A stretch of DNA of 64,000 nucleotides. Origin: Solirubrobacteraceae bacterium (GTDB lineage Bacteria; Actinomycetota; Thermoleophilia; Solirubrobacterales; Solirubrobacteraceae). The notes under the pieces are model-generated. The model was given only the letters and a program-made list of their open reading frames with translations, made no database searches and was not told the DNA's origin. Position numbers and translations under genes: made by a program. The stretch is from NCBI GenBank assembly GCA_017744415.1, contig JAGIBJ010000073.1:62001-126000 (forward strand), given 5' to 3'. Every line of letters starts with the position of its first letter. The stretch's first letter is position 1. This document shows positions 47,893 to 55,510 of the stretch, piece by piece.

Positions 47893-49073
47893 GCCAGCCG
47901 CTCGACCGGATCGCGGCCACCATGGTCGACGCCATCGCCGGAGCGGTCGATGGTGCCGAGGCCGGCGCTCCGATCATGCTGCCCCGCGGCGCCGACCCGT
48001 TCGCCGGCGCTGAACGCCCGCTGTTGCTCGCCGCCACCCGTTGGACGGCCGTCTCTCCCGGAGGCGTCGTGCTCGGTGGCACGCCCGAGGCGCTCGCCAC
48101 GGTGCTCGGCTTCGAACTGCCCGCCCGCCCCGAGGTCTCCTCCGAGAACGCCGACCAGGCGCGCCGCGCCACCGACGAGCCCATCGGCGAAGACGGCGCC
48201 GACGCCCCCGAAGCAGACGCCGAGCCGGAGCCCGAGGCGCCCGTCAAGGCCGAGGACGACGACCAGCCCGCTGCCGAGGGCGAGGCCCCGCCCGCCGATG
48301 ACGATGTGCCCGCACCCGCACGCCGCTGGAGTGATCGCGCCGCCGACGCCGCACGCCAGCCCGCCGCCGACGCCTCCGACGGTCTGATTCGCGCGCTTGC
48401 CACGCTCGCCGGCCTGCCGCACGGCGCCGCCGCCACGCAGAGCGTGCTCGCCGAGACGGACGGCATGGTCACGACCGCCGTCGGCCCGCTCCCCGACGCC
48501 GTCGTCGTTCCGATCCGCCGCGATGGGGCGGAAGTGCGACTGGTCGTCGTGGTCTCCGGCATCATCAGCGCCCGCGTCGCCGCGGCGGCCCTCGAGGTCG
48601 GCAGCGCGTCGGGCCCCGGTGCCGCCCCCGTCGAGGACGACGATGCCGCGGCTGAGAACGAGGCTGACGCCGACGTGGCCGAAGGCTCGGCCGGGTCGGC
48701 AATCTTCGCGGCCGCCGCGCTCGGCGACGTGCCGCTCGAACTCTCCGCCGAGCTCGGCACCGCTCGCATGCCGCTCTCGTCGGTGCTCGCGCTGCGCGAG
48801 GGCGCCGTGATCGACCTCCGCGAGGCCGTCGACGCGCCGGTCGCGCTCGTCGCCGGCACCACCACCGTCGCCTCCGGTGAGCTCGAGCTCGACGAGGCCG
48901 GCTCGCTGGTGCTCCACGTCACCTCGATCCCGGGTCGGCCGGATCTCTCCGCGGGCCCGAGCCTGGTCGTCGATCCCGACGACGGCCCCGCGCCGATGGC
49001 CGACGCGGGTGCTGCATCCGACGCCGCGGCCGCGCCGGGCGAGCCCGGCTCCCCCGACGCTCCCGCGGCCTAG
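47889..49073 (+). CDS. fliN: Large FliN/FliY-type switch protein
   Basis: 394 residues, overlapping the fliM stop (ATGA). The C-terminal ~85 (DVPLELSAELGTARMPLSSVLALREGAVIDLREAVDAPVALVAGTTTVASGELELDEAGSLVLHVTSI) form a FliN/SpoA domain. The N-terminal ~90 (AGAPIMLPRGADPFAG, TPEALATVLGFEL) and a central section separated by acidic linkers resemble the layout of FliY. No clear CheC phosphatase motif is seen. A second, short canonical fliN is at 52187. Its stop lies in the same CTAG as the stop of the convergent thioesterase. Confidence 0.85.
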   Translation: MSQPLDRIAATMVDAIAGAVDGAEAGAPIMLPRGADPFAGAERPLLLAATRWTAVSPGGVVLGGTPEALATVLGFELPARPEVSSENADQARRATDEPIGEDGADAPEADAEPEPEAPVKAEDDDQPAAEGEAPPADDDVPAPARRWSDRAADAARQPAADASDGLIRALATLAGLPHGAAATQSVLAETDGMVTTAVGPLPDAVVVPIRRDGAEVRLVVVVSGIISARVAAAALEVGSASGPGAAPVEDDDAAAENEADADVAEGSAGSAIFAAAALGDVPLELSAELGTARMPLSSVLALREGAVIDLREAVDAPVALVAGTTTVASGELELDEAGSLVLHVTSIPGRPDLSAGPSLVVDPDDGPAPMADAGAASDAAAAPGEPGSPDAPAA

Positions 49074-49879
49074 CGCGGCTCGAAGTACGCGATCGTCTGC
49101 CGGCTCAGCGCCCGCAGGCGGCCCGCCGCATCCCAGATCCGAGCGGTCGTCGAGCCGTAGCCGTGGGCGGCGACGAGCGTGCGCACGTCGTACTGCCAGT
49201 GCGCGTCTGGGGCATCGGGCTCGTCAGCAGGCGGGGTGCCGACCACCTCGTAGGTCCAGCCGAGGCTGCTCATCGGCGCCGGGCCGGTGAACAGTGGCGC
49301 GACGCCCGGAGGCCAGGCATCGGTGAGGGCGAGCAGCTCGCGGTCACCCATGCGCGCCGGCGCCTCGCGGAACCGCATCCAGCCGCCGAACGCGGCCTCG
49401 CGCGCGCCCGTGAACGGCGGCGAGCCTGCGGCGAAGCGCAGCTCGACGTGCTGGAGGAAGTCGGGCAGGAGGCCCTCGATGAACGGCGCAGCCTCCACCG
49501 CCTCGGGGCGTGCGATCGCCGGAGCGGCCGTCGCCCTCGAACCGTCGACCGACACCTGCGTGGCGCGGTCGGCACCGTACGTCGCGGTGAAGGTCGTCCG
49601 CACGTCGCCGCTCTGCACCACGCGCCCATGCACCGACGTCGCCGACGAGCCCGACCGGAGCACCTCCACGTCGATGCTCGCGTCGCCCGGCTCGACCGGT
49701 CCGACGAAGGTGATGTTTGCGACCCGAAGCCGCCGCGCCGGGTCGTCGATCAGCTGCTCCGCGCGCGCCGCGAGCAGGCCGGCCACGAGACCACCGTAGG
49801 TGGCGCGTCCTTGCCCCCAGCCGGCTTCGATCACGGCGTTCCCGCTAGCCGCAGACTCCAACATCCCGTCGAGACTCAT
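49070..49879 (-). CDS. Thioesterase-family protein (TesB-like double hotdog)
   Basis: 269 residues. Two hotdog-like halves: GWGQGRATYGGLVAGLLAARAEQ, LRVANITFVGPVEPGDASIDVEVLRSGSSATSVHGRVVQSGDV, then FGGWMRFRE and YDVRTLVAAHGYGSTTARIWDAAGRLRALSRQTIAYF, matching TesB-like acyl-CoA thioesterase families (PF13622 type). Likely acyl-CoA hydrolase; substrate unknown. It lies inside the flagellar region between fliN and motA, on the other strand. Confidence 0.82.
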   Translation of the reverse strand: MSLDGMLESAASGNAVIEAGWGQGRATYGGLVAGLLAARAEQLIDDPARRLRVANITFVGPVEPGDASIDVEVLRSGSSATSVHGRVVQSGDVRTTFTATYGADRATQVSVDGSRATAAPAIARPEAVEAAPFIEGLLPDFLQHVELRFAAGSPPFTGAREAAFGGWMRFREAPARMGDRELLALTDAWPPGVAPLFTGPAPMSSLGWTYEVVGTPPADEPDAPDAHWQYDVRTLVAAHGYGSTTARIWDAAGRLRALSRQTIAYFEPR

Positions 49880-49962
49880 CGCACCGGAAGTCTGCCAGGA
49901 CAGGCGCGTCCACTTCGGTTCAGCCCCAGTCCATACGGGCGGCGCGCCGAATTCTCGTTACC

Positions 49963-49980
49963 TGTCCAACTTGTTGGACA
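49963..49980. promoter_or_regulatory. Palindromic operator candidate before motA
   Basis: TGTCCAAC-TT-GTTGGACA, 8-bp perfect arms with a 2-nt centre, ending 5 nt before the motA -35. Typical size for a dimeric repressor or activator site. Confidence 0.5.
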
Positions 49981-49985
49981 ACTGC

Positions 49986-50012
49986 GCAAGTTCTCCAATG
50001 GGACGCCGATTG
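49986..50012 (+). promoter_or_regulatory. Sigma-28-type promoter of motA
   Basis: GCAA, 15-nt spacer, GCCGATTG at 50005-50012. Eight bases separate the -10 from the motA ATG. Confidence 0.55.
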
Positions 50013-50020
50013 CCAGGTCA

Positions 50021-50833
50021 ATGAAAGCTGGATCCATCATCGGAATCGCGGTTGGTGTCGGCCTCATCCTGATGGGCGGCATCATGGAGGGCGTCACCCC
50101 CATGATGCTCATCGCGCCCTCCGCGATCATCATCATCGGCGGCGGCACCATCGGTGCCGTCATGGGCTCCTTCGGCATGGAGGGCATGAAGGCCATCGTG
50201 CCGGGCTACAAAGCCGCCTTCGTCGCCGAGCCCTTGAACAAGCCCGAGCAGGTCGAGCGGCTCGTCGGCTTCGCCGACACCGCCCGCCGCGATGGCCTCC
50301 TCGCGCTCGAAGCGCAGATCGAGGAGATCCCGGACGAGTTCACCAAGAAGGGCCTCCAGCTCGTCGTCGACGGCACCGACGCCCACCTCGTGGAGGAGAT
50401 CCTCCACCTCGAGGTCGAGGCGATGAGCACCCGCCACAAGCTTGCCGAAGAGGTCTTCCGTGCCGGCTCGGGTTTCGCCCCGACCATCGGCGTGCTCGGC
50501 ACCGTCATCTCGCTGGTGCACGTGCTCGGCAACCTCTCCGATCCGGATTCGCTCGGTCCGTCGATCTCCGTCGCCTTCCTCGCCACGCTGATGGGCGTCG
50601 GCAGCGCCAACCTCCTGTTCCTCCCCGTCGCCACGCGCCTCAAGCAGGTGTCGGGCTGGGAGGTCGAGTACCGCCACATGACGATCGAGGGCATCCTCTC
50701 GCTCCAGGCCGGGGAGAACCCGCGCATGGTTGCGGAGAAGCTCCTCACGTACGTGCCGCCGGCACAGCGCGCCGACGTGAACCTGCCGGGCTCGCCGAAG
50801 CTCCAGGCGGTCGAAGACAAGAAGGCGGCCTAG
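50021..50833 (+). CDS. motA: Flagellar stator protein MotA
   Basis: 270 residues from ATG 50021. Transmembrane segments at ~5-22 and 30-48 (IIGIAVGVGLILMGG, MLIAPSAIIIIGGG) and ~150-205 (FAPTIGVLGTVISLVHVL, AFLATLMGVGSANLLFLPVA), the two conserved prolines region included. A cytoplasmic loop with RRDGLLALEAQIEEI matches MotA. It forms the proton channel with MotB downstream. The ribosome site is weak and the promoter close, so translation is probably leaderless. Confidence 0.95.
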   Translation: MKAGSIIGIAVGVGLILMGGIMEGVTPMMLIAPSAIIIIGGGTIGAVMGSFGMEGMKAIVPGYKAAFVAEPLNKPEQVERLVGFADTARRDGLLALEAQIEEIPDEFTKKGLQLVVDGTDAHLVEEILHLEVEAMSTRHKLAEEVFRAGSGFAPTIGVLGTVISLVHVLGNLSDPDSLGPSISVAFLATLMGVGSANLLFLPVATRLKQVSGWEVEYRHMTIEGILSLQAGENPRMVAEKLLTYVPPAQRADVNLPGSPKLQAVEDKKAA

Positions 50834-50852
50834 CCGCCCACCCGCGTGACCG

Positions 50853-51653
50853 ATGGCGCGCAAGAGCAAACACGCTGCTCACGACGAGCACCCTGATGAG
50901 CGCTGGCTGCTGACCTACGCCGACATGATCACGCTCCTGATGGCGCTGTTCATCGTCATGTTCTCGATCTCCAACGTGAACAAGGGCAAGTTCAACGAGC
51001 TCGCCAAGTCGCTGAACTCGGCCTTCAACGGCCCACCGGTGATCACCGGCGGCCAGGCCATCAAGGACACGGGCGGTGAGGCCGGCGTCGAGACTCTCGG
51101 CTCCGCTCCGATCACCCCGTCGCTCCAGGACAACCTCGCGCGCCGCACCGAGGGCTCTGCCGCCCAGGCCAAGCAAGAGATCGAGGATCTGAAGCAGCTC
51201 AAGGAGAGCATCGACAACGCCGCGCGTGGTCAGGGCATCTCCAGCAAGGTGCAGACCGAGCTCTCCAAGGACGGCCTCACGGTTCGCCTGAAGACCGACG
51301 GCCTGCTCTTCGATCCAGGCCAGGCCGCGATCAAGGAGGGCGCCCGGCCGCTGATCGAGCGGATGTCGCGCCTCTTCCGCGCCGACGGCCGCCACCCCAT
51401 CTTCGTCTCCGGACACACCGATTCCACGCCGATCTCGACGGGTACCTACCCGTCGAACTGGGAACTCTCGACGGCTCGCGCCTCCGCGGTCGTCCGCGTG
51501 ATGGTGGCCGACAAGGTCTCCCCGGCCCGCCTCACCGCGACTGGCCGCGCCTACTACGACCCGATCGGCAGCAACGCCACCACCTACGGCCGCGCGCAGA
51601 ACCGCCGCGTCGAACTCTTCATCCCGCGCACCGTCGCAGCCACCACCTCCTGA
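50853..51653 (+). CDS. motB: Flagellar stator protein MotB
   Basis: 266 residues. WLLTYADMITLLMALFIVMFSISN is the single TM with the essential ion-binding Asp24. An Ala/Gly linker with a helical plug-like section follows, then the OmpA-like peptidoglycan-binding domain FVSGHTDSTPISTGTYPSNWELSTARASAVVRVMV and NRRVELFI. It anchors the stator to peptidoglycan. The YADMITLLM context is that of proton-driven MotB. Confidence 0.96.
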   Translation: MARKSKHAAHDEHPDERWLLTYADMITLLMALFIVMFSISNVNKGKFNELAKSLNSAFNGPPVITGGQAIKDTGGEAGVETLGSAPITPSLQDNLARRTEGSAAQAKQEIEDLKQLKESIDNAARGQGISSKVQTELSKDGLTVRLKTDGLLFDPGQAAIKEGARPLIERMSRLFRADGRHPIFVSGHTDSTPISTGTYPSNWELSTARASAVVRVMVADKVSPARLTATGRAYYDPIGSNATTYGRAQNRRVELFIPRTVAATTS

Positions 51654-51669
51654 CCCTCCACCGCAAGCC

Positions 51670-52128
51670 ATGAAGCCGAAACTCATCCTCCCCGTCGTCC
51701 TGCTCCTCGCGGGACTGTTCGTCGGCAAGACGATGTTCGCCAAGCCGGCGGAGACGAAGCCGAAGCCCAAGGTGCATGGCGAGGTCTACGTCATGCCGAA
51801 GGACTTCCTGATCAATCTCAAGGACGGTCGTTTCGCGAAGCTGAACGTCGGTCTCGTGCTCGAGCACGGCTACCTCGCGGAGGCCGTGGCTGAGGCCAGC
51901 GGCGGCGGCCACGAGGGCGGCGCAAAGGCCCCGGACGGCTACGGCACGCTGCCCCAGGAGGCGCTCGTGCGCGACATCATCACCGACGAGCTGACGGGTG
52001 CCGAGGCCTCGGAGCTGATCAGCAAGCCCAAGCGCGCCGAGCTCAAGGAGCACATCGTCAAGGACATCAAGTCCCACACCGATGTGAAGATCGAGGAAGT
52101 GATCCTCACGGACGTCGCCGTCCAGTAG
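51670..52128 (+). CDS. fliL: Flagellar basal-body associated protein FliL
   Basis: 152 residues. N-terminal TM LILPVVLLLAGLFVGKTMF, then a periplasmic-type domain: KVHGEVYVMPKDFLINLKDGRFAKLNVGLVLEHG, ALVRDIITDELTGAEASELISKPKRAELKEHIVKDIKSHTDVKIEEVILTDVAVQ. It matches FliL over the full length. It supports the stator and sits in its normal place after motAB. Confidence 0.93.
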   Translation: MKPKLILPVVLLLAGLFVGKTMFAKPAETKPKPKVHGEVYVMPKDFLINLKDGRFAKLNVGLVLEHGYLAEAVAEASGGGHEGGAKAPDGYGTLPQEALVRDIITDELTGAEASELISKPKRAELKEHIVKDIKSHTDVKIEEVILTDVAVQ

Positions 52129-52186
52129 CCGCAAGGCTCGAGCCCTCCGACGCATCAGCCCCCACCAGGACACGATCAGCAACCAC

Positions 52187-52540
52187 ATGTTCGACGCCAA
52201 CGACTTCACCACCACCTCCGGCGCACAGCCCGCCGCCGACCTCGGCCGTCTGGTCGATGTCGCCGTCGAGGTGAGCGTGGAGCTCGGCCGGGCCCGCGTC
52301 ACCCTCGGTGAGGCCATGGCGCTCGGCCCGGGCGCGGTGGTGCCGCTGGATCGCACGGCCGGTCAGCCGGTCGACCTGCTCGTCAACGGCCAGCTCGTCG
52401 CCCGCGGCGAGGTCGTCGTGGTCGACGACACCTACGGCCTGCGGATCACCGAGGCCGTGACCGAGACCGATCCCGCCCAGGGCGCTGCCGAGCTGGCGGG
52501 CCTGAGCGAGCATCCGCAGAACCCGCCGCTCGCGGCGTAG
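52187..52540 (+). CDS. fliN: FliN, canonical short switch protein
   Basis: 117 residues. LGRLVDVAVEVSVELGRARVTLGEAMALGPGAVVPLDRTAGQPVDLLVNGQLVARGEVVVVDDTYGLRITEAV is the FliN C-terminal (SpoA) domain with its signature pattern. A second fliN gene in the window; it could form the C-ring base together with, or instead of, the large FliN at 47889. It follows fliL by 58 nt. Confidence 0.92.
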   Translation: MFDANDFTTTSGAQPAADLGRLVDVAVEVSVELGRARVTLGEAMALGPGAVVPLDRTAGQPVDLLVNGQLVARGEVVVVDDTYGLRITEAVTETDPAQGAAELAGLSEHPQNPPLAA

Positions 52541-52580
52541 GCGCCTCCGGCCTGGCCCTCGGCCGCGCCGACAGCTGGAC

Positions 52581-52638
52581 GCCGGTCGCTCGCGACCGGC
52601 GCTGTTGACCAGTCACGCACGGCGCCGTAAGGCGCCGT
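52581..52638 (+). terminator. Two hairpins after the motA-fliN2 operon
   Basis: GCCGGTCGC-TC-GCGACCGGC at 52581-52600 and ACGGCGCC-GTAA-GGCGCCGT at 52619-52638. They lie 40-100 nt after the fliN2 stop and probably end the transcript. Confidence 0.6.
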
Positions 52639-52696
52639 CGCTATTGGATGGATGGGAGGGCCGGCACGAGGTCGGCCTGTGACCGAAAGGGCCGCC

Positions 52697-52939
52697 ATGC
52701 CCCTCCTCGGCTACCACCCCGCTGCACACCGCCACGCCCTGCTCGAAGTTCCCGGCCCCGCGCCGGGCGAGATCCCCGACGCGCCTCCGCCGACGGTGCC
52801 CGACGTGCCCGACGAACCGGCCGAGCAGCCACCGTCCGAGCCGCCGACCACCGTGCCCGACGAACCGGCCACGCCGATCGATCCCACGCCCGGGGAGGAG
52901 ATCCCCGACCCGCAGCCGGAGCACGAGACGCCCGGCTGA
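52697..52939 (+). CDS. Small Pro/Glu-rich protein
   Basis: 80 residues from ATG 52697. After ~20 ordinary residues the sequence is almost entirely Pro, Glu, Asp and Thr with irregular repeats (PDVPDEPAEQPP, TTVPDEPATP). No domain, signal or membrane segment. An intrinsically disordered protein or a spurious frame; codon third positions are GC-rich as in true genes. Low confidence. Confidence 0.4.
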   Translation: MPLLGYHPAAHRHALLEVPGPAPGEIPDAPPPTVPDVPDEPAEQPPSEPPTTVPDEPATPIDPTPGEEIPDPQPEHETPG

Positions 52940-53024
52940 TCCGGCACCGAACCGTTGCGCCGGGCGGCGGTGAACCAACCGGAGTCTCCAGCGCCCGGAC
53001 GTCCGGTGTAATGTCGGCGCCTTC

Positions 53025-54581
53025 ATGCGCCGCTCCGTAGCTTTCCTCGTGTCTCTCGCTGCGGCGCTCTCCGGCTCGGGTGGTGCACGAGCTGCCGACA
53101 CCGTGCCCCAGCCGGTTGCCCAGCCGATCACGTGGGGCGCATGCAAGCCGAAGGTCTCGGGCGTGCAGTGCGGGGTGATGCCGGTGCCGCTGGACTACAC
53201 GCAGCCCTCCGGGCAGAGGATTGGGATCGACGTGATCCGCAGGCCGGCCGCCGATCCCGCGCGACGACTCGGATCGCTCGTGTTCAACCCGGGCGGCCCC
53301 GGCGCGTCGGGCGTGGCGTTCCTGCGCAGCGCGCTGGAGCCGTATGACGGGCAGATCGACCCGGCGATGGCGCGGCTCGGTCGCCGCTACGACCTCGTCT
53401 CGTTCGATCCGCGTGGTGTTGGTGGCTCGCAGCCCGTGCGGTGCGGCAAGGACGCGGACTGGAGCGCCGACTCGAGTCTCGCGCGGATGAAGAAGGACCT
53501 GCAGCGGTTCATCGGCGGCTGCGCGCGGCGAAGCGGCTCGCGGCTCCCGTTCCTCGGGACCGCCGACGTGGCTCGCGACCTCGAGCAGCTTCGTGCGTCG
53601 CTCGGCGACCCCAAGCTCAACTTCGTGGGGTACTCCTACGGCACCTACCTCGGCACCGTCTACGCCAACCTCTTCCCCGCGTCGGTGGGCCGGCTCGTGC
53701 TCGACGGCGGCATCGACCCGGAGAGCTACGCGAACCGGCCGCTCGAATCGGATCTCGCGCAGAGCGTGGCCACGCAGGCGACGTTCAAGGCCTGGCTCAA
53801 GTCGACGAAGGGCAAGGACCGCATCTCGCTGGCCGGATACCGCCGCTTCGTGCGCCGTCTTGACCGCAAGCCGCTCCGGCTGCGGGGAGTGCCGAGTACC
53901 GATCGGCTCACCGGCGACGTGGTGCGGAGCTTCGTCGGCGAGGCCATCGCGACGCGCGTGGTCTGGCCGCTCGCCGCCAGCGCCGTCAAGGACGCGATGC
54001 GCGGGAAGACGCTGCTTCTCAGCCTGTTCCTCACGGAGCTCGCCTTCGCCGACGGCGAGGAAGATGCGTTGGCGGGGTACCTGGCGAACAGCGGCGTCGA
54101 TCGCGCCGCCGATCCCGCCGCGATCACCGCCGACTACCTGCGCCGCGCCCGACTTGCCGCGCCTGACTTCGCCGACCTGTGGCAAGCCACGCTCGCGGGA
54201 GCGCTCTGGCCCAAGTCGCCGGCTCGGTATGCCGGGCCGTGGACCCTGCCCGCCATCGATGGCATGCCACCCGTGCTGGTGATCGGCACCCGCCTCGACC
54301 CGCGCACCCCGTACGACGGCGCCGTCGCGCTGCGGACCCAGCTCGGGAACGCACGCCTGCTCACGTTCGAAGGCCAAGGCCACACCGCGTTCAACAACGG
54401 CGCCAGCGAAGGCTGCATCGACGAGTACGTGTTCGACTACCTGCTCGACGGTGCCGCACCCGCCGACGGCACGAGCTGCAAGCAGAGCACCGGTATTGAC
54501 GTCGATCCCGCCAACCTCGTCGGTGGCCCGCTCGGCGCGCCGTCCACCGCGCTCGCGCGCTTCGCGCGCCGCGCGTTCTGA
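53025..54581 (+). CDS. Secreted TAP-like alpha/beta hydrolase
   Basis: 518 residues. Signal peptide MRRSVAFLVSLAAALSGSGGARA. Alpha/beta hydrolase of the tripeptidyl-aminopeptidase (SlpD/E, TAP) type: VFNPGGPGASG (oxyanion), FDPRGVGGSQP, the nucleophile GYSYGT, Asp in IGTRLDPRTPY and His in EGQGHTAF, plus the TAP C-terminal domain. It probably releases tripeptides from secreted proteins. Independent of flagella. Monocistronic. Confidence 0.9.
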   Translation: MRRSVAFLVSLAAALSGSGGARAADTVPQPVAQPITWGACKPKVSGVQCGVMPVPLDYTQPSGQRIGIDVIRRPAADPARRLGSLVFNPGGPGASGVAFLRSALEPYDGQIDPAMARLGRRYDLVSFDPRGVGGSQPVRCGKDADWSADSSLARMKKDLQRFIGGCARRSGSRLPFLGTADVARDLEQLRASLGDPKLNFVGYSYGTYLGTVYANLFPASVGRLVLDGGIDPESYANRPLESDLAQSVATQATFKAWLKSTKGKDRISLAGYRRFVRRLDRKPLRLRGVPSTDRLTGDVVRSFVGEAIATRVVWPLAASAVKDAMRGKTLLLSLFLTELAFADGEEDALAGYLANSGVDRAADPAAITADYLRRARLAAPDFADLWQATLAGALWPKSPARYAGPWTLPAIDGMPPVLVIGTRLDPRTPYDGAVALRTQLGNARLLTFEGQGHTAFNNGASEGCIDEYVFDYLLDGAAPADGTSCKQSTGIDVDPANLVGGPLGAPSTALARFARRAF

Positions 54582-54594
54582 CCCCTCGCGCCCG

Positions 54595-55497
54595 CTACTT
54601 GCGGCGGCCGGCGAGCCGGCGCAGCTCGAACGCGAGGCGCCTGGGTTTGTAGAGCTCGTGGTAGCGGGCGCGGCGCACGACCTCCTTGGCGACGCCGCCG
54701 CGGCGCAGCCAGGCGCGGCGGCGGATGATGTCGGCCGATTCGACGCCCTCGTTCCAGTCGAAGCGGCGCACCGTGGCCGAGGGGCGCGGCGGGAGCTCGA
54801 ACGCGAGCGTGTAGGCGAGGCGTGGCTCGTCGGTGGTGTTGGGGCCGGCGCTGTGGATCATGCGGCCGGCGTGGATGACGGCGCCGCCGGCGGGGACGGG
54901 GCAGACGACGGCATCGGCGAGATCGAACTCGTCGGGGTGCGTCTCGATCGAGTGCACCGTCGGGTCGTCGTTCACGCGCCGGTGGCGGAGCACGCCGCGC
55001 TTGTGCGAGCCGCGGATGTACTGCAGGCAGCCCCGCTCGGCGCTCGCATCCTGGAGCGGCATCCAGATGCTGATCTGGTCGTACTCGAAGGCGTCGGCGG
55101 CTCGGTACGCCTCGTCCTGATGCCACGGCGTGGGTGCGCCCTCGCGCGCGCCTTTGAGGATCGAGTGCTCGAACGAGGCCGAGGCCTCGGCGCCGAGAAG
55201 CTGCCGCGCGATCGCGCCGGCATTTGCGCGGAACTGCGTGTCGCGGAGCTGCGGCGCGTAGTTCACCGGCTGGATGATCTGCGTGAGCGCCGAGTCGTGG
55301 TCGTCGTCGCCGGCGACGAGATCGAACTGCGCGCCCTCCTGCCAGCCGGCGCGCTCGGTGAAGAGTCGGGTGAGCGTCGAGCGGAGCAGTTCCACCTCGG
55401 CAGGCGACGTGATACGCGGAATGCTCAGAAAGCCGTGCTCGTGGAAGCTCGCGATCTGCTCCGCGGTGAGGACGACATCGGGCAAGGGGGCGGGCAC
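54595..55497 (-). CDS. Phytanoyl-CoA dioxygenase (PhyH)-like Fe(II)/2OG oxygenase
   Basis: 300 residues from GTG 55497. LTAEQIASFHEHGFLSIPRI is the PhyH N-terminus. The iron site is HxD in PTPWHQDEAYRA plus the distal His in GGAVIHAGRMIHSAGPNTTDEPRLAYTLAFE with the 2-oxoglutarate Arg. Family members hydroxylate lipids, alkaloids or small molecules. It is read in the same direction 13 nt after the diguanylate cyclase gene, so they may be co-transcribed. The long open frame to 55791 is a shadow. Confidence 0.85.
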   Translation of the reverse strand: MPAPLPDVVLTAEQIASFHEHGFLSIPRITSPAEVELLRSTLTRLFTERAGWQEGAQFDLVAGDDDHDSALTQIIQPVNYAPQLRDTQFRANAGAIARQLLGAEASASFEHSILKGAREGAPTPWHQDEAYRAADAFEYDQISIWMPLQDASAERGCLQYIRGSHKRGVLRHRRVNDDPTVHSIETHPDEFDLADAVVCPVPAGGAVIHAGRMIHSAGPNTTDEPRLAYTLAFELPPRPSATVRRFDWNEGVESADIIRRRAWLRRGGVAKEVVRRARYHELYKPRRLAFELRRLAGRRK

Positions 55498-55510
55498 TCG
55501 CCTCTGAAGG

